Below are positions 56,455 through 64,000 of a stretch of 64,000 bases of DNA, one piece after another. A program made the position numbers and the translations under genes. Position 1 is the first letter of the stretch, and every line of letters starts with the position of its first letter. The notes beneath the pieces were generated by a model. That model saw only the letters and a list, made by a program, of their open reading frames with translations, did not search any database and was not told where the DNA came from. Origin of the DNA: Paenirhizobium cremeum (GTDB taxonomy: Bacteria; Pseudomonadota; Alphaproteobacteria; Rhizobiales; Rhizobiaceae); the NCBI RefSeq assembly GCF_022884085.1, contig NZ_JAGGCS010000017.1, positions 39,355-103,354 on the forward strand, in the 5' to 3' direction.

Positions 56455-56763
56455 TCAGCGCAGGAAGCAGCGTGACTTCTGGCCGAAGCCACTCGGGGAG
56501 CAGATGTAGGGCGCGGAACCGAGATAGGCGGTTCTGGTTGCTCGGGCCGGTTGCGTGTTGATGACGTCATCGGCAACGGTCTTCCGTCCGCTGCGGGTAT
56601 CGCCGTAGCCATAGGCCATCGCGTCCGAAGCCGTCCTGCGGACCATGGCCTGTTGTTTCCTGGGCGTGGATTGGCTTGTCGCCATTTCTTCATCTGCGAC
56701 GGAGCACGACGCGAGCGATGCTGCGCCGAGCGCAACTGCGGCCAACGCGCTTAATCTGAGCAT
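56455..56763 (-). CDS. Small lipoprotein of unknown function
   Basis: 102 residues. Lipobox LASC in MLRLSALAAVALGAASLASC (Cys20). The rest is basic and polar with a Cys-containing C-terminus (CSPSGFGQKSRCFLR). Convergent with the luxR-type gene, 15 bases apart. A longer frame starting at GTG 56838 has no ribosome site. Related small lipoproteins occur in Rhizobiaceae by my impression; function unknown. Confidence 0.55.
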   Translation of the reverse strand: MLRLSALAAVALGAASLASCSVADEEMATSQSTPRKQQAMVRRTASDAMAYGYGDTRSGRKTVADDVINTQPARATRTAYLGSAPYICSPSGFGQKSRCFLR

Positions 56764-57175
56764 CGCGCCCAGCCCTTTGCTGGCTGCCCTTGTGTGGTAT
56801 CGCACGAGATCTCTCCGCCGCCGGTTGCTCTCCGACACAATCTGACTGATTCGAGCGCATTTTGACAGAGGTGTATTAGCGATTTCTGTTGATGCGGCAG
56901 GTGCTACGCGGAGGGAAGGGGGCCTGCCATCAAATGATTAAGGAATTGTAACCACAAAGTATTACTCATAATCAAATCGGAATTTACCAAAAAAAATCAT
57001 TGACCTAAATAGAAATCGAGAGCGTACTTATGTTTACGCAAGCTTAATTTAAAAGTCTTCTCCAAAAGAAAGATGTTCTGTTTTGATACAGATGTAATAA
57101 GACTTGCGGTGTATGGTTTTCGTAGTGTCGCGTTCGGGGTCTTTATTCATGGCTCCGAGGCAGGGGGTATGTGTA
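56764..57175. other. 412-base A/T-rich gap upstream of the polysaccharide operon
   Basis: No gene seen from 56839 on. A/T-rich between 56930 and 57110 with several near-CtrA halves (TTAAGGAATTGTAAC). Probably the promoter region of the uxs operon; no clear promoter could be chosen. Confidence 0.4.
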
Positions 57176-58207
57176 ATGCGTAAACTCTTCTCTGATGGTT
57201 CTCCGGCGCTTGACATGGCGTCCGGACCTTTTCCCCGAACAGTTCTCGTCAATGGCGGTGCCGGGTTCCTCGGATCGCACCTGTGCGAGCGGCTGCTCCA
57301 GGCGGGCCACAGCGTTGTCTGTTGCGACGATTTTTCGACCGGGCGGCGGGAAAACATCCGTCATCTCCTGTCGAATCCGCGTTTCCGCGTGATGGAGCAC
57401 GATGTCCGCGAGCCCTACGATGTCGCGGCTTCCCTGATCTTCAACTTCGCCTCGCCGGCCTCTCCGCCGGACTATCAGCGCGATCCCGTTGGCACTTTGC
57501 TGACGGGCGTGCTCGGTGCGCTGAATGCACTGGATCTCGCGCGCCGCAATCGGGCGACGGTGGTGCAGTCCTCGACATCCGAGGTCTATGGCGATCCGCT
57601 CCAGCACCCGCAGCAGGAAAGCTATTGCGGCAACGTCAACCCGATCGGGCCGCGGGGATGTTATGACGAGGGCAAGCGTTGCGCTGAAACGCTGTTCTTC
57701 GACTATCACCGCAAGTACGGCGTCGATATCAAGGTCGGCCGCATCTTCAATACCTATGGCCCGCGCATGCGCCTGGATGACGGCCGCGTTGTCTCGAACT
57801 TCATCGTTCAGGCGTTGCAGAACCAGGACATGACGATTTACGGCGACGGTCGCCAGACCCGCTCGCTCTGCTACGTCGACGACCTGATCGAGGCTTTCAT
57901 GCGCTTCTCCGGCGCCGGAAGCGATTGCATCGGGCCTATCAATCTCGGCAATCCGGTCGAGATCCCGGTTCTTCAACTCGCCGAACTGATCCGCGACCTG
58001 ACCAATTCCCGCTCGCGCATCGTGCATCTTGCCGCTGCTGTCGACGATCCGAAGCAGCGCCGCCCCGATATTTCACGGGCTGCGGAAGAACTCGGCTGGC
58101 GGCCGCGTGTGTCGTTAAGGGACGGACTGGAAAAGACCATCCGTTACTTCGATGCCGTGATCGGCCAAGCTGCAACGGAAGGACGCGAACCCGCGGAGGC
58201 ATTGTGA
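57176..58207 (+). CDS. uxs: UDP-glucuronate decarboxylase (UDP-xylose synthase)
   Basis: 343-residue short-chain dehydrogenase/reductase. NAD motif VNGGAGFLGSHLCERLL; catalytic Ser in QSSTSEVYGDPL and Tyr/Lys in GCYDEGKRCAETLFFDY; RIFNTYGPRM is typical of UXS. Turns UDP-glucuronate into UDP-xylose, CO2 released. ATG 57176 has AGGGGG upstream; ATG 57149 is possible but weaker. First gene of a five-gene operon. Confidence 0.85.
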   Translation: MRKLFSDGSPALDMASGPFPRTVLVNGGAGFLGSHLCERLLQAGHSVVCCDDFSTGRRENIRHLLSNPRFRVMEHDVREPYDVAASLIFNFASPASPPDYQRDPVGTLLTGVLGALNALDLARRNRATVVQSSTSEVYGDPLQHPQQESYCGNVNPIGPRGCYDEGKRCAETLFFDYHRKYGVDIKVGRIFNTYGPRMRLDDGRVVSNFIVQALQNQDMTIYGDGRQTRSLCYVDDLIEAFMRFSGAGSDCIGPINLGNPVEIPVLQLAELIRDLTNSRSRIVHLAAAVDDPKQRRPDISRAAEELGWRPRVSLRDGLEKTIRYFDAVIGQAATEGREPAEAL

Positions 58208-58208
58208 G

Positions 58209-59192
58209 ATGTCTCGCACTGTTCTCGTTACCGGAGGCGCCGGCTTCATCGGCAGCCATATCTGCAAGGCGCTTTCCCATTCGGGCTTCATCCCGGTGGC
58301 CTATGACAACCTTTCCACCGGACATGCGGATGCGGTCCGGTGGGGACCGCTGATCGAGGCCGATATCGCGGATGGCGGTGCGCTGCGGGCGGCCTTCGAC
58401 CGCTTCGCGCCGGATTGCGTGATCCACTGCGCTGCCAATGCCTATGTCGGGGAATCCGTCGCCAATCCGCAAAAATACTACCGCAACAATGTGGTAGCGG
58501 GCCTCAGCCTGCTCGATGCCTGCCTTTCGGCAGGCATCGGCAGGATCGTCTTTTCCAGCAGCTGTGCGACCTACGGCATTCCCGAGCAACTGCCGATCCG
58601 CGAAGACAGCATGCAGGTGCCGGTTAATCCCTATGGGCGCACCAAGTTGATCTTCGAGATGGCTCTTGAGGATTACGCCGAAGCCTATGGGCTGAACTTC
58701 GTCGCGTTGCGCTATTTCAACGCCGCGGGAGCCGATCCGGACGGAGAACTCGCCGAACGCCATGAGCCGGAGACGCATCTTATCCCGCGGGCCCTGCTTG
58801 CGGCCGCCGGACGGCTCGACCGGCTGGAGATATTCGGCCAGGACTACCCGACCGACGACGGCACCTGCATTCGTGACTATATCCACGTCAGCGATTTGGC
58901 CGATGCCCATGTGGCGGCGCTCCGGCATCTCGCGAACGGCGGCAGGACGCTTCGGCTGAACCTCGGTTCGGGCCAGGGCACCTCGATCGATGAAGTCCTG
59001 CAGGCGATCGGCCGCGTCACCGGCCGGCGCGTTCCCGTCACGTTCAAGCCACGGCGGCCCGGCGATCCGCCGGCATTGTTCGCGGATACCGCGAGCGCCC
59101 GTATCGCGCTCGGCTTCGTGCCGCGCCTTTCGGATATCGATACGATCATCCGAACCGCCAGCCCCACCTTCGGCCTGGAGGTGGTTCGATGA
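58209..59192 (+). CDS. uxe: GalE-like 4-epimerase, probably UDP-xylose 4-epimerase
   Basis: 327-residue epimerase. NAD motif VTGGAGFIGSHICKALS; catalytic Ser in FSSSCATYG and Tyr-x3-Lys in NPYGRTKLI; later RDYIHVSDLADAH. Family members interconvert UDP-glucose/galactose or UDP-xylose/UDP-L-arabinose. Following a UDP-xylose synthase, the UDP-xylose to UDP-arabinose reaction is the better guess. The next gene overlaps it by 4 bases (ATGA). Confidence 0.83.
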   Translation: MSRTVLVTGGAGFIGSHICKALSHSGFIPVAYDNLSTGHADAVRWGPLIEADIADGGALRAAFDRFAPDCVIHCAANAYVGESVANPQKYYRNNVVAGLSLLDACLSAGIGRIVFSSSCATYGIPEQLPIREDSMQVPVNPYGRTKLIFEMALEDYAEAYGLNFVALRYFNAAGADPDGELAERHEPETHLIPRALLAAAGRLDRLEIFGQDYPTDDGTCIRDYIHVSDLADAHVAALRHLANGGRTLRLNLGSGQGTSIDEVLQAIGRVTGRRVPVTFKPRRPGDPPALFADTASARIALGFVPRLSDIDTIIRTASPTFGLEVVR

Positions 59193-61066
59193 GCGCGATC
59201 CCGAACATCGGCATGGCCGCCGACAGGCAGGATATCGGGGACGGGGCGATGGAGCCGATTTTCTGCGGGAAAGCACGGCTTGCCTACCTTTTCGGCATGC
59301 TCTGCTGGTTCGGAGCGCTCGCCAATTTCTGGATCTGGTGGCTCGATCCGGCCCATGTCATCGGCTGGCTGTCATTTGCCCTCATCACGCTTGTCATGGC
59401 CTGGATATCGCTCGTCCCGGCCTATTTCATCCTGATCTTCTTCAATGCCAGGCGCATGCGGCGCTCCGTACCTCTGCCGAACGGTCGTGTTGCCATGGTC
59501 GTCACCAAGGCTCCTTCCGAGCCCTTCGAGGTCGTTTGCAGGACGCTGTCCGCCATGCTGTCGCAACGCGGTCTCGATTTCGACGTCTGGCTGGCTGACG
59601 AGGACCCTGACGAAGAGACCAGGCGCTGGTGCGCCGAGCGCGGGATCTTTATCTCCACCCGCAAGGGCATTGCCGAATACCACCGTGCCGAATGGCCACG
59701 CCGGACGCGCTGCAAGGAAGGCAATCTCGCCTATTTCTACGATCGTTACGGCTATGACCGCTATGATTTCGTCGCACAATTCGATGCCGATCATGTGCCC
59801 GATCCGGATTATCTGCAGGAGGTGATCCGTCCCTTCTCGGACCCGTCGGTCGGTTACGTGTCCGCGCCGAGCATCTGCGATGCCAATGCCAAATCGAGCT
59901 GGGCGGCACGCGGACGGCTCTATGCCGAGGCGAGCCTGCATGGCGCCTTGCAGGCCGGCTACAACAATGGCTGGGCGCCGCTCTGCATCGGGTCGCATTA
60001 TGCGGTTCGCACCAGGGCATTGCGCGAGATCGGCGGTCTCGGCCCCGAGCTTGCCGAGGACCATTCGACCACGCTGATGATGAATGCCGGCGGCTGGCGC
60101 GGCGTGCATGCGCTCGACGCGATCGCCCATGGAGACGGACCGGAAACCTTCGCCGATCTCTGCGTGCAGGAGTTCCAGTGGTCGCGCAGCCTCACGACGA
60201 TCCTGCTCCAGTATTCCGCGCCGCTGGTCAGCCAACTGCCGCCGCGGCTGAAGTTCCAGTTCATCTTCTCGCAGCTCTGGTATCCGCTCTTCTCCGGCTT
60301 CATGGCGCTGATGTTTGCCATGCCGCTGGTGGCTCTCGTGACGGGCAAGGTCTTCGTCAATGTCAGCTATCCGGATTTTCTTCTCCATTTTGCACCCGTG
60401 TCCCTGGTGCTGATCGGCCTTGCCATCTTCTGGAGGCGAAGCGGCACCTATCGCCCCCATGATGCCAAGCTGTTCGGCTGGGAAGGTATCGTTTTCATCC
60501 TGTTGCGCTGGCCGTGGTCGCTTGCCGGAACATTGCTCGCCATTCGCGACTGCATCACCCGCAGCTTCGTTGATTTCCGCATCACGCCCAAGGGCAAGCA
60601 GGACGTGCGGCTTCTGCCGGTTCGCATCCTTGCGCCTTACGCCGTGCTGGCCGGCTTTTCGGCGGCCGCCATGGCGTTTGCGCCGGCAGATGGCGCCGCG
60701 CGGGGTTTCTACATCTTCGTCTGCATCAATGCCGCGGTCTATGCGATGGCCGCCGCCCTGATCGTCATGCGTCATGCGGCCGAAAACGGCTTGCGTGCGG
60801 TCTCCCGCTCCGGCGGCGTGGGTTTTGCGATGGTCGGTTGCGTACTGGCGGTCGGTGTCAGCGGCGCCGAACTCCGTCGAAACGGCCTCGGCTCGCTGGA
60901 GGCGCTGGCTCACGGCCAGAATGTTCTGACCGTCACCAAGACCCAGTTCACGGTCGCCGGCGCCGGTTTCGGCGGCAAGACGAAGACGGTGAAATTCCAT
61001 CTGCGCTGGAACGGCCTTGGGGCCGCTCCGCCGGAAACCATCGGTGAAATTGAACCCAAGGCGTAG
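59189..61066 (+). CDS. Cellulose-synthase-like GT2 glycosyltransferase, candidate polysaccharide synthase
   Basis: 625 residues, several membrane helices at both ends (30-85, 350-560). Glycosyltransferase core: FDADH (198-202), AEDHS (290-292) and QEFQW (327-331) in place of the usual QxxRW. The C-terminal 60 residues are soluble and basic. Likely an inner-membrane synthase extruding a pentose or hexose polymer. Overlaps uxe by 4 bases. No PilZ domain recognised, so c-di-GMP control is not shown. Confidence 0.83.
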   Translation: MSAIPNIGMAADRQDIGDGAMEPIFCGKARLAYLFGMLCWFGALANFWIWWLDPAHVIGWLSFALITLVMAWISLVPAYFILIFFNARRMRRSVPLPNGRVAMVVTKAPSEPFEVVCRTLSAMLSQRGLDFDVWLADEDPDEETRRWCAERGIFISTRKGIAEYHRAEWPRRTRCKEGNLAYFYDRYGYDRYDFVAQFDADHVPDPDYLQEVIRPFSDPSVGYVSAPSICDANAKSSWAARGRLYAEASLHGALQAGYNNGWAPLCIGSHYAVRTRALREIGGLGPELAEDHSTTLMMNAGGWRGVHALDAIAHGDGPETFADLCVQEFQWSRSLTTILLQYSAPLVSQLPPRLKFQFIFSQLWYPLFSGFMALMFAMPLVALVTGKVFVNVSYPDFLLHFAPVSLVLIGLAIFWRRSGTYRPHDAKLFGWEGIVFILLRWPWSLAGTLLAIRDCITRSFVDFRITPKGKQDVRLLPVRILAPYAVLAGFSAAAMAFAPADGAARGFYIFVCINAAVYAMAAALIVMRHAAENGLRAVSRSGGVGFAMVGCVLAVGVSGAELRRNGLGSLEALAHGQNVLTVTKTQFTVAGAGFGGKTKTVKFHLRWNGLGAAPPETIGEIEPKA

Positions 61067-61112
61067 CGCTGGGCCGGACTGTCCACGCGCATCTGTAGAA
61101 AGGGAGGGTACA

Positions 61113-61616
61113 ATGAAGAAAAAACTGAGGAACGGTGGCATCGCATGCCTGGCGCTCACCCTGTTCTTGCCGGTCGCCGCTTTCGCCGCCAGCGGCGTAT
61201 CGCAGAAGAAGGTGGAACCGCTGAGCGCGGCCGAACTGACGGCGATCTACAGCGGCAAGACCTGGGTCTGGGGCACGGGCGGCGGCCGGTTCAATACCAA
61301 GGGACACCGCTTCGTCGCCTATACCAACGAGAAGGGCAAGCCTTCCCTGGGTGAGGGCAGGTGGGCCGTCGACAACAATGGCAAGCTCTGCATCTTCGCC
61401 AAATGGACCGCAAGCGACGGCGCCGGCCGGGCGGCCACCTGTTTCGGCCACGCCAAGGTTGGCGACAAGGTCTACCAGCGCCGCCATCCGTTCGGTCACT
61501 GGTATGTATTCCGGCACGCGCCGCAACAAACCGGAGACGAGTTCCGCAGGCTGATTGCCGCCGACACGATCAGCCGCCGCGCGCTCGATCTCAAGAAGAA
61601 CCTGGCGGCAAACTGA
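61113..61616 (+). CDS. DUF995 family secreted protein
   Basis: 167 residues. Signal peptide MKKKLRNGGIACLALTLFLPVAAFA. The mature part has GKTWVWGTGGGRFNTKGHR, LCIFAKWTASDG and FGHWYVFRH, typical of DUF995, a Rhizobiales family of unknown function. GGGAGGG lies 7 bases before ATG 61113. Fourth gene of the operon, 46 bases after the synthase. Perhaps an envelope partner in export. Confidence 0.75.
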   Translation: MKKKLRNGGIACLALTLFLPVAAFAASGVSQKKVEPLSAAELTAIYSGKTWVWGTGGGRFNTKGHRFVAYTNEKGKPSLGEGRWAVDNNGKLCIFAKWTASDGAGRAATCFGHAKVGDKVYQRRHPFGHWYVFRHAPQQTGDEFRRLIAADTISRRALDLKKNLAAN

Positions 61617-61634
61617 AAAGGAAGGAGGACTGCG

Positions 61635-62594
61635 ATGAAAAAGATCAAGAGAAGAACGCTTCTGACAACGGCGGTTACGTCGCTGGTCGTCGTCGGTTCC
61701 TATCCCCTGACACGGGCGCAGGGCCTGGGAGGTCTCGTCAATACGACCGCCCAGACGATCCGCGACAAGCGGCCGATTGTCCACGAAGGGGGCATCAGGT
61801 TCGGAGCCTACGATCCGCACGGGGATTTTTCGAGCCAGAAGAACGTATCGACCGAAGGCCTCTTCCTGCCGTGGGAAGACGTCGATCTCGACTCGCTGAA
61901 GCTTGCCGATACCTATGCGCTGGAGCGAAACCGCAACCTGCTCATCACCATCGAGCCCTGGTCATGGGACGTGGGCTGGCGGCTCACCTCGGATCAGTTG
62001 CGGCAAAAGGTGATGCGCGGCGACTACGACGTCAACATGCGGACCATCTCTGCGCTGATCGGCCAGATGAAGAGCCCGGTCATCGTGCGCTGGGCTCAGG
62101 AAATGGAAGATACTTCGGGGCGCTTTTCATGGGCCGGGTGGGCGCCGCAGGATTACATCACCGCTTACCGGCGGATGATGGACATCCTGCGGCAGGAGGC
62201 CCCGAAGGCGGAACGCATGTGGTCGCCGAAGGGATTGCCGAACCTCACGGCCTACTATCCCGGCGACGGCTATGTCGACCAGGTGGGCCTCTCGGTCTTC
62301 GGTCTCGAGGGATATGACGAACGCGCCTATGGCGCGCCGCGAAACTTCCCCGAGAGCCTGAAGCAGGGCTACGATCTGGTCGAGGGCTACGGCAAGCCGG
62401 TCTGGGTCGCGGAATTCGGCTACGAGGGCAGCGACGGCTATATCACCCCCTGGATGCAGGAGGCGACGCTGAAACGGGACGAGTTCCCCAGCCTCGTCGA
62501 GGTCGTCTACTTCAACGACCGCGACGTTCACGCATGGCCCTTCAACCTCGGCCGCCCCGACTGGCGGGTGGTCCGGGGCGAGGCGACCAACTGA
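61635..62594 (+). CDS. GH26-like glycoside hydrolase
   Basis: 319 residues with a signal peptide (basic KKIKRR, then LLTTAVTSLVVVG). TIM-barrel phrases: FGAYDPHG, ITIEPWSWD; candidate acid/base Glu156 in VRWAQEMED and nucleophile Glu260 in VWVAEFGYEG. GH26 members cut mannans or related beta-glycans. In this operon it would trim or release the polymer. GGAAGGAGG precedes the ATG by 7 bases. Followed by a strong hairpin. Confidence 0.82.
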   Translation: MKKIKRRTLLTTAVTSLVVVGSYPLTRAQGLGGLVNTTAQTIRDKRPIVHEGGIRFGAYDPHGDFSSQKNVSTEGLFLPWEDVDLDSLKLADTYALERNRNLLITIEPWSWDVGWRLTSDQLRQKVMRGDYDVNMRTISALIGQMKSPVIVRWAQEMEDTSGRFSWAGWAPQDYITAYRRMMDILRQEAPKAERMWSPKGLPNLTAYYPGDGYVDQVGLSVFGLEGYDERAYGAPRNFPESLKQGYDLVEGYGKPVWVAEFGYEGSDGYITPWMQEATLKRDEFPSLVEVVYFNDRDVHAWPFNLGRPDWRVVRGEATN

Positions 62595-62640
62595 CCGGAA
62601 AGATCTTCTGCTTGCTGTCGGGGGAGACGGGGCAGTGCGC

Positions 62641-62674
62641 AAGGCCGGAGCAACCCGAGCGGTTGTTCCGGCCT
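62641..62674 (+). terminator. Strong hairpin after the polysaccharide operon
   Basis: AAGGCCGGA/TCCGGCCTT and CAACC/GGTTG nest around the loop CGAGC, 46 bases after the last stop. No T run follows. Confidence 0.65.
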
Positions 62675-62854
62675 TTCCGCGCTCGGCGCATCAACGTCCC
62701 TGGGCAAGCCGTTCACCAGCGACCGTATCGCCAAAAGCCGGTCGCATAACCTTTGCGGCCACATCAAGCCTGCCGACCGGTGGCTCCAAACTCTGGAAAA
62801 CACCTGGAGCATCAGGCAGTCAGTGGCGCTGTGGTCTGACGCGCAGCGTCGCGC

Positions 62855-62887
62855 TTAAACTCCCCACTTGAAATTCAGTTTGCTCAT
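62855..62887 (-). CDS. Ten-codon ORF with a good ribosome site
   Basis: ATG at 62887 encodes MSKLNFKWGV. GAGGAG lies 4 bases before it. It could be a leader peptide, a degenerate gene start or chance. No family recognised. Confidence 0.2.
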   Translation of the reverse strand: MSKLNFKWGV

Positions 62888-63112
62888 GATGCTCCTCTTG
62901 CCTCAAGATCAGGAAGAAGGCGTTTACAAATCTCGGAGGATATTCACAGGCAACTGCAACGGTATTGGCTTCTTCGACAAAAAAGAGGAAGGCGGGGGCG
63001 CTGGCAAGGCCTCTTGTCAGATTGCCTCTTCACATCTTTTCGGACAAATATTCCCTCAAGTTTCCAACGGTGCCCCATCCGGGTTTACCTCGAAGAGGGC
63101 ATAGGTTTTCCG

Positions 63113-63475
63113 TCACAGTTCAGGTGTCTTCGCATGTTTTGTGAGCAGTTGGACAACTTGGTTGCCAATGTCGACCGGAAGCCACACGTCAGTAGTGAGG
63201 CGCATGTCTTTTCCATCAGCTGAACGCAACACAGAGTAGGTTGGCTTCTCCTCGTCGAGCCTGCTGTCCGGCAGCAGGTCGGTAGGCTTCACGCCGAGCG
63301 CCGAGGCTAGCTTCGTCAAGAATAGCCCAGTCGGCAGCGCCACTCCGCGCACGTAAGCCGAAATGCGGTTGCGCTCCAAACCGGAGGCGCGGGCCAATTC
63401 GCTCTGGTTCATGCCCTTATTGAGCATCAGCTTGTAGACGCGGCGGGCGAACTCGTCTTTGATATTCTCGGCCAT
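63113..63475 (-). CDS. Xre-family helix-turn-helix regulator
   Basis: 120 residues. HTH_3 domain at about 9-67 (MNQSELARASGLERNRISAYV; then LTKLASALGVKPTDLLP). The C-terminal 50 residues hold SVLRSADGKDMRLTTDVWLP, a short extra domain. ATG 63475 has AGGAGG 6 bases upstream. A 17-base perfect palindrome 63 bases upstream suggests self-control. Such regulators are common near mobile-element ends. Confidence 0.85.
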   Translation of the reverse strand: MAENIKDEFARRVYKLMLNKGMNQSELARASGLERNRISAYVRGVALPTGLFLTKLASALGVKPTDLLPDSRLDEEKPTYSVLRSADGKDMRLTTDVWLPVDIGNQVVQLLTKHAKTPEL

Positions 63476-63537
63476 TGGGTCCTCCTTAGAGACCGTTTCC
63501 ATGCCAAGAAGAGTGTATCGTTTGTGTGCTGATGTCA

Positions 63538-63554
63538 ACGGACAAATTGTCCGT
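63538..63554. promoter_or_regulatory. Perfect 17-bp palindrome, probable operator of the Xre-type gene
   Basis: ACGGACAAATTGTCCGT: 8-base arms around a central A, 63 bases upstream of the regulator start. A similar half TTCGGACAAATATTCC lies at about 63037. Confidence 0.55.
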
Positions 63555-63706
63555 ACGCATTGCAGTGGCTCCATCGTGCTGATCGAATGCATGAGGACAT
63601 AGCTGTCTGGAAGCAGCAATCTGTACGACTTTATTGCGACTGGTCGCGCATGAGGTACATTCTAAGGTACGCTCAAGTGATTGAAATCATTGGAGTTTGG
63701 AGAGAT

Positions 63707-63726
63707 TGGCTGGGGAACCTGGATTC
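63707..63726 (-). other. tRNA-Gln 3'-end fragment, candidate attachment site
   Basis: On the minus strand the 20 bases GAATCCAGGTTCCCCAGCCA equal the 3' end (T-stem, acceptor, CCA) of bacterial tRNA-Gln as I recall it. The rest of the tRNA is absent: the bases before it on the minus strand are unrelated. This is the form left when an element integrates at a tRNA 3' end. Confidence 0.55.
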
Positions 63727-64000
63727 TCACATGATTTCAATGGCTTAGAGAAAAAACCTTGAAATTCCCTCTGTTTTCCTGCCGCGAGCGACCGTGGATA
63801 CCACCTTTGTGCCCTGGCTTTGGGCATCAGTCAACTGGACGGTCGAACGGCAATAATTTCCGCTTCCGGGCTCATTTTTGCGGCGGGGCGGCCAAAAGGC
63901 TCACGGCAGTTTTGCGCCGCCAAATCGGCTGTTAAGGATCTGCCTGCCTTTGTGCCGGTGAACGAACCCGCTGCGCGGGAGAGCGTCTGCGGCTGAGGTA
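63727..64000. other. Window end, no gene recognised
   Basis: 274 bases to the right of the tRNA fragment. No ORF with a ribosome site. Would be the edge of the inserted element if the att reading is right. Confidence 0.3.

Larger units (their letters stand above)
62595..63112. other. 518-base region, no firm gene
   Basis: Holds the hairpin at 62641. Base use changes from about 62850 on, becoming more A/T-rich, which hints at foreign or decayed DNA. A 10-codon ORF with a ribosome site is noted below. No repeat or RNA gene recognised. Confidence 0.4.

Noticed and set aside
62868..63104. 78-residue ORF left of the Xre gene
   Set aside because: No convincing ribosome site or motif; low-complexity Gly/Glu text.

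Overview
The window is GC-rich, gene-dense alphaproteobacterial DNA, most likely a chromosome of a Rhizobiaceae member (Rhizobium/Agrobacterium/Sinorhizobium type). The evidence is a rirA gene beside a ferric-iron binding protein gene with IRO-like and ICE-like operators, a PdhS/PleC-type histidine kinase, a phasin gene with PhaR-like boxes, CtrA-type TTAA-N7-TTAA sites, a tRNA-His with G1:U72 and A73 (an alphaproteobacterial peculiarity), a DUF995 protein and a RIME-like intergenic palindrome. All names come from reading the sequence; no database search was run.

Layout. 0-5.6 kb: end of a polyamine-type ABC transporter operon (two permeases), an AsmA-like protein, acetoacetyl-CoA synthetase and a probable small RNA with three stem-loops. 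5.8-11.7 kb: an orphan ferric-iron ABC permease, a divergent AraC regulator, a HAF-repeat autotransporter and a small lipoprotein with a coupled leader ORF. 12-20.5 kb: a giant PAS histidine kinase, phasin, tRNA-His, a His-rich Zn/Cd/Pb P-type ATPase behind a MerR-type promoter, and a YafK-like L,D-transpeptidase. 20.5-25.6 kb: LysR regulator plus HglS-type 2-oxoadipate dioxygenase, D-2-hydroxyglutarate dehydrogenase and an aminotransferase, which fit a lower lysine/2-aminoadipate catabolic module. 25.7-28.8 kb: an intergenic repeat and two divergent HupE/UreJ metal permeases with a DUF1007 partner. 28.8-33.6 kb: LysR/mmsA, a YjgN-like membrane protein and an M48 peptidase. 33.7-35.4 kb: afuA/rirA iron control. 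35.6-43.9 kb: GMC oxidoreductase, gluconokinase, the putrescine genes aguB-puuB-puuA, a DadA-like dehydrogenase and YbaN. 43.9-55 kb: a beta-CASP nuclease-like protein and a six-gene type I secretion locus with two unusual acidic candidate substrates. 55.6-62.7 kb: a LuxR/FixJ-type regulator, a lipoprotein, and a five-gene polysaccharide operon (UDP-xylose synthase, 4-epimerase, GT2 synthase, DUF995, GH26-like hydrolase) resembling the arabinose-polysaccharide cluster of Sinorhizobium. 63.1-64 kb: an Xre-type regulator with a perfect operator palindrome and a 20-bp copy of a tRNA-Gln 3' end, a likely attachment-site scar.

Most notable: (1) the type I secretion locus at 45.6-55 kb, with a transporter carrying a 290-residue disordered N-terminal extension that repeats a short helix motif, and two substrates with different repeats; it lies next to a surface-polysaccharide operon and a LuxR-type regulator. 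(2) Three perfect TTAA-N7-TTAA (CtrA) sites, upstream of the PdhS-like kinase, the L,D-transpeptidase and the LuxR regulator, which suggest cell-cycle control of surface functions. (3) The compact 2-aminoadipate to 2-oxoglutarate module. (4) The iron switch between afuA and rirA.
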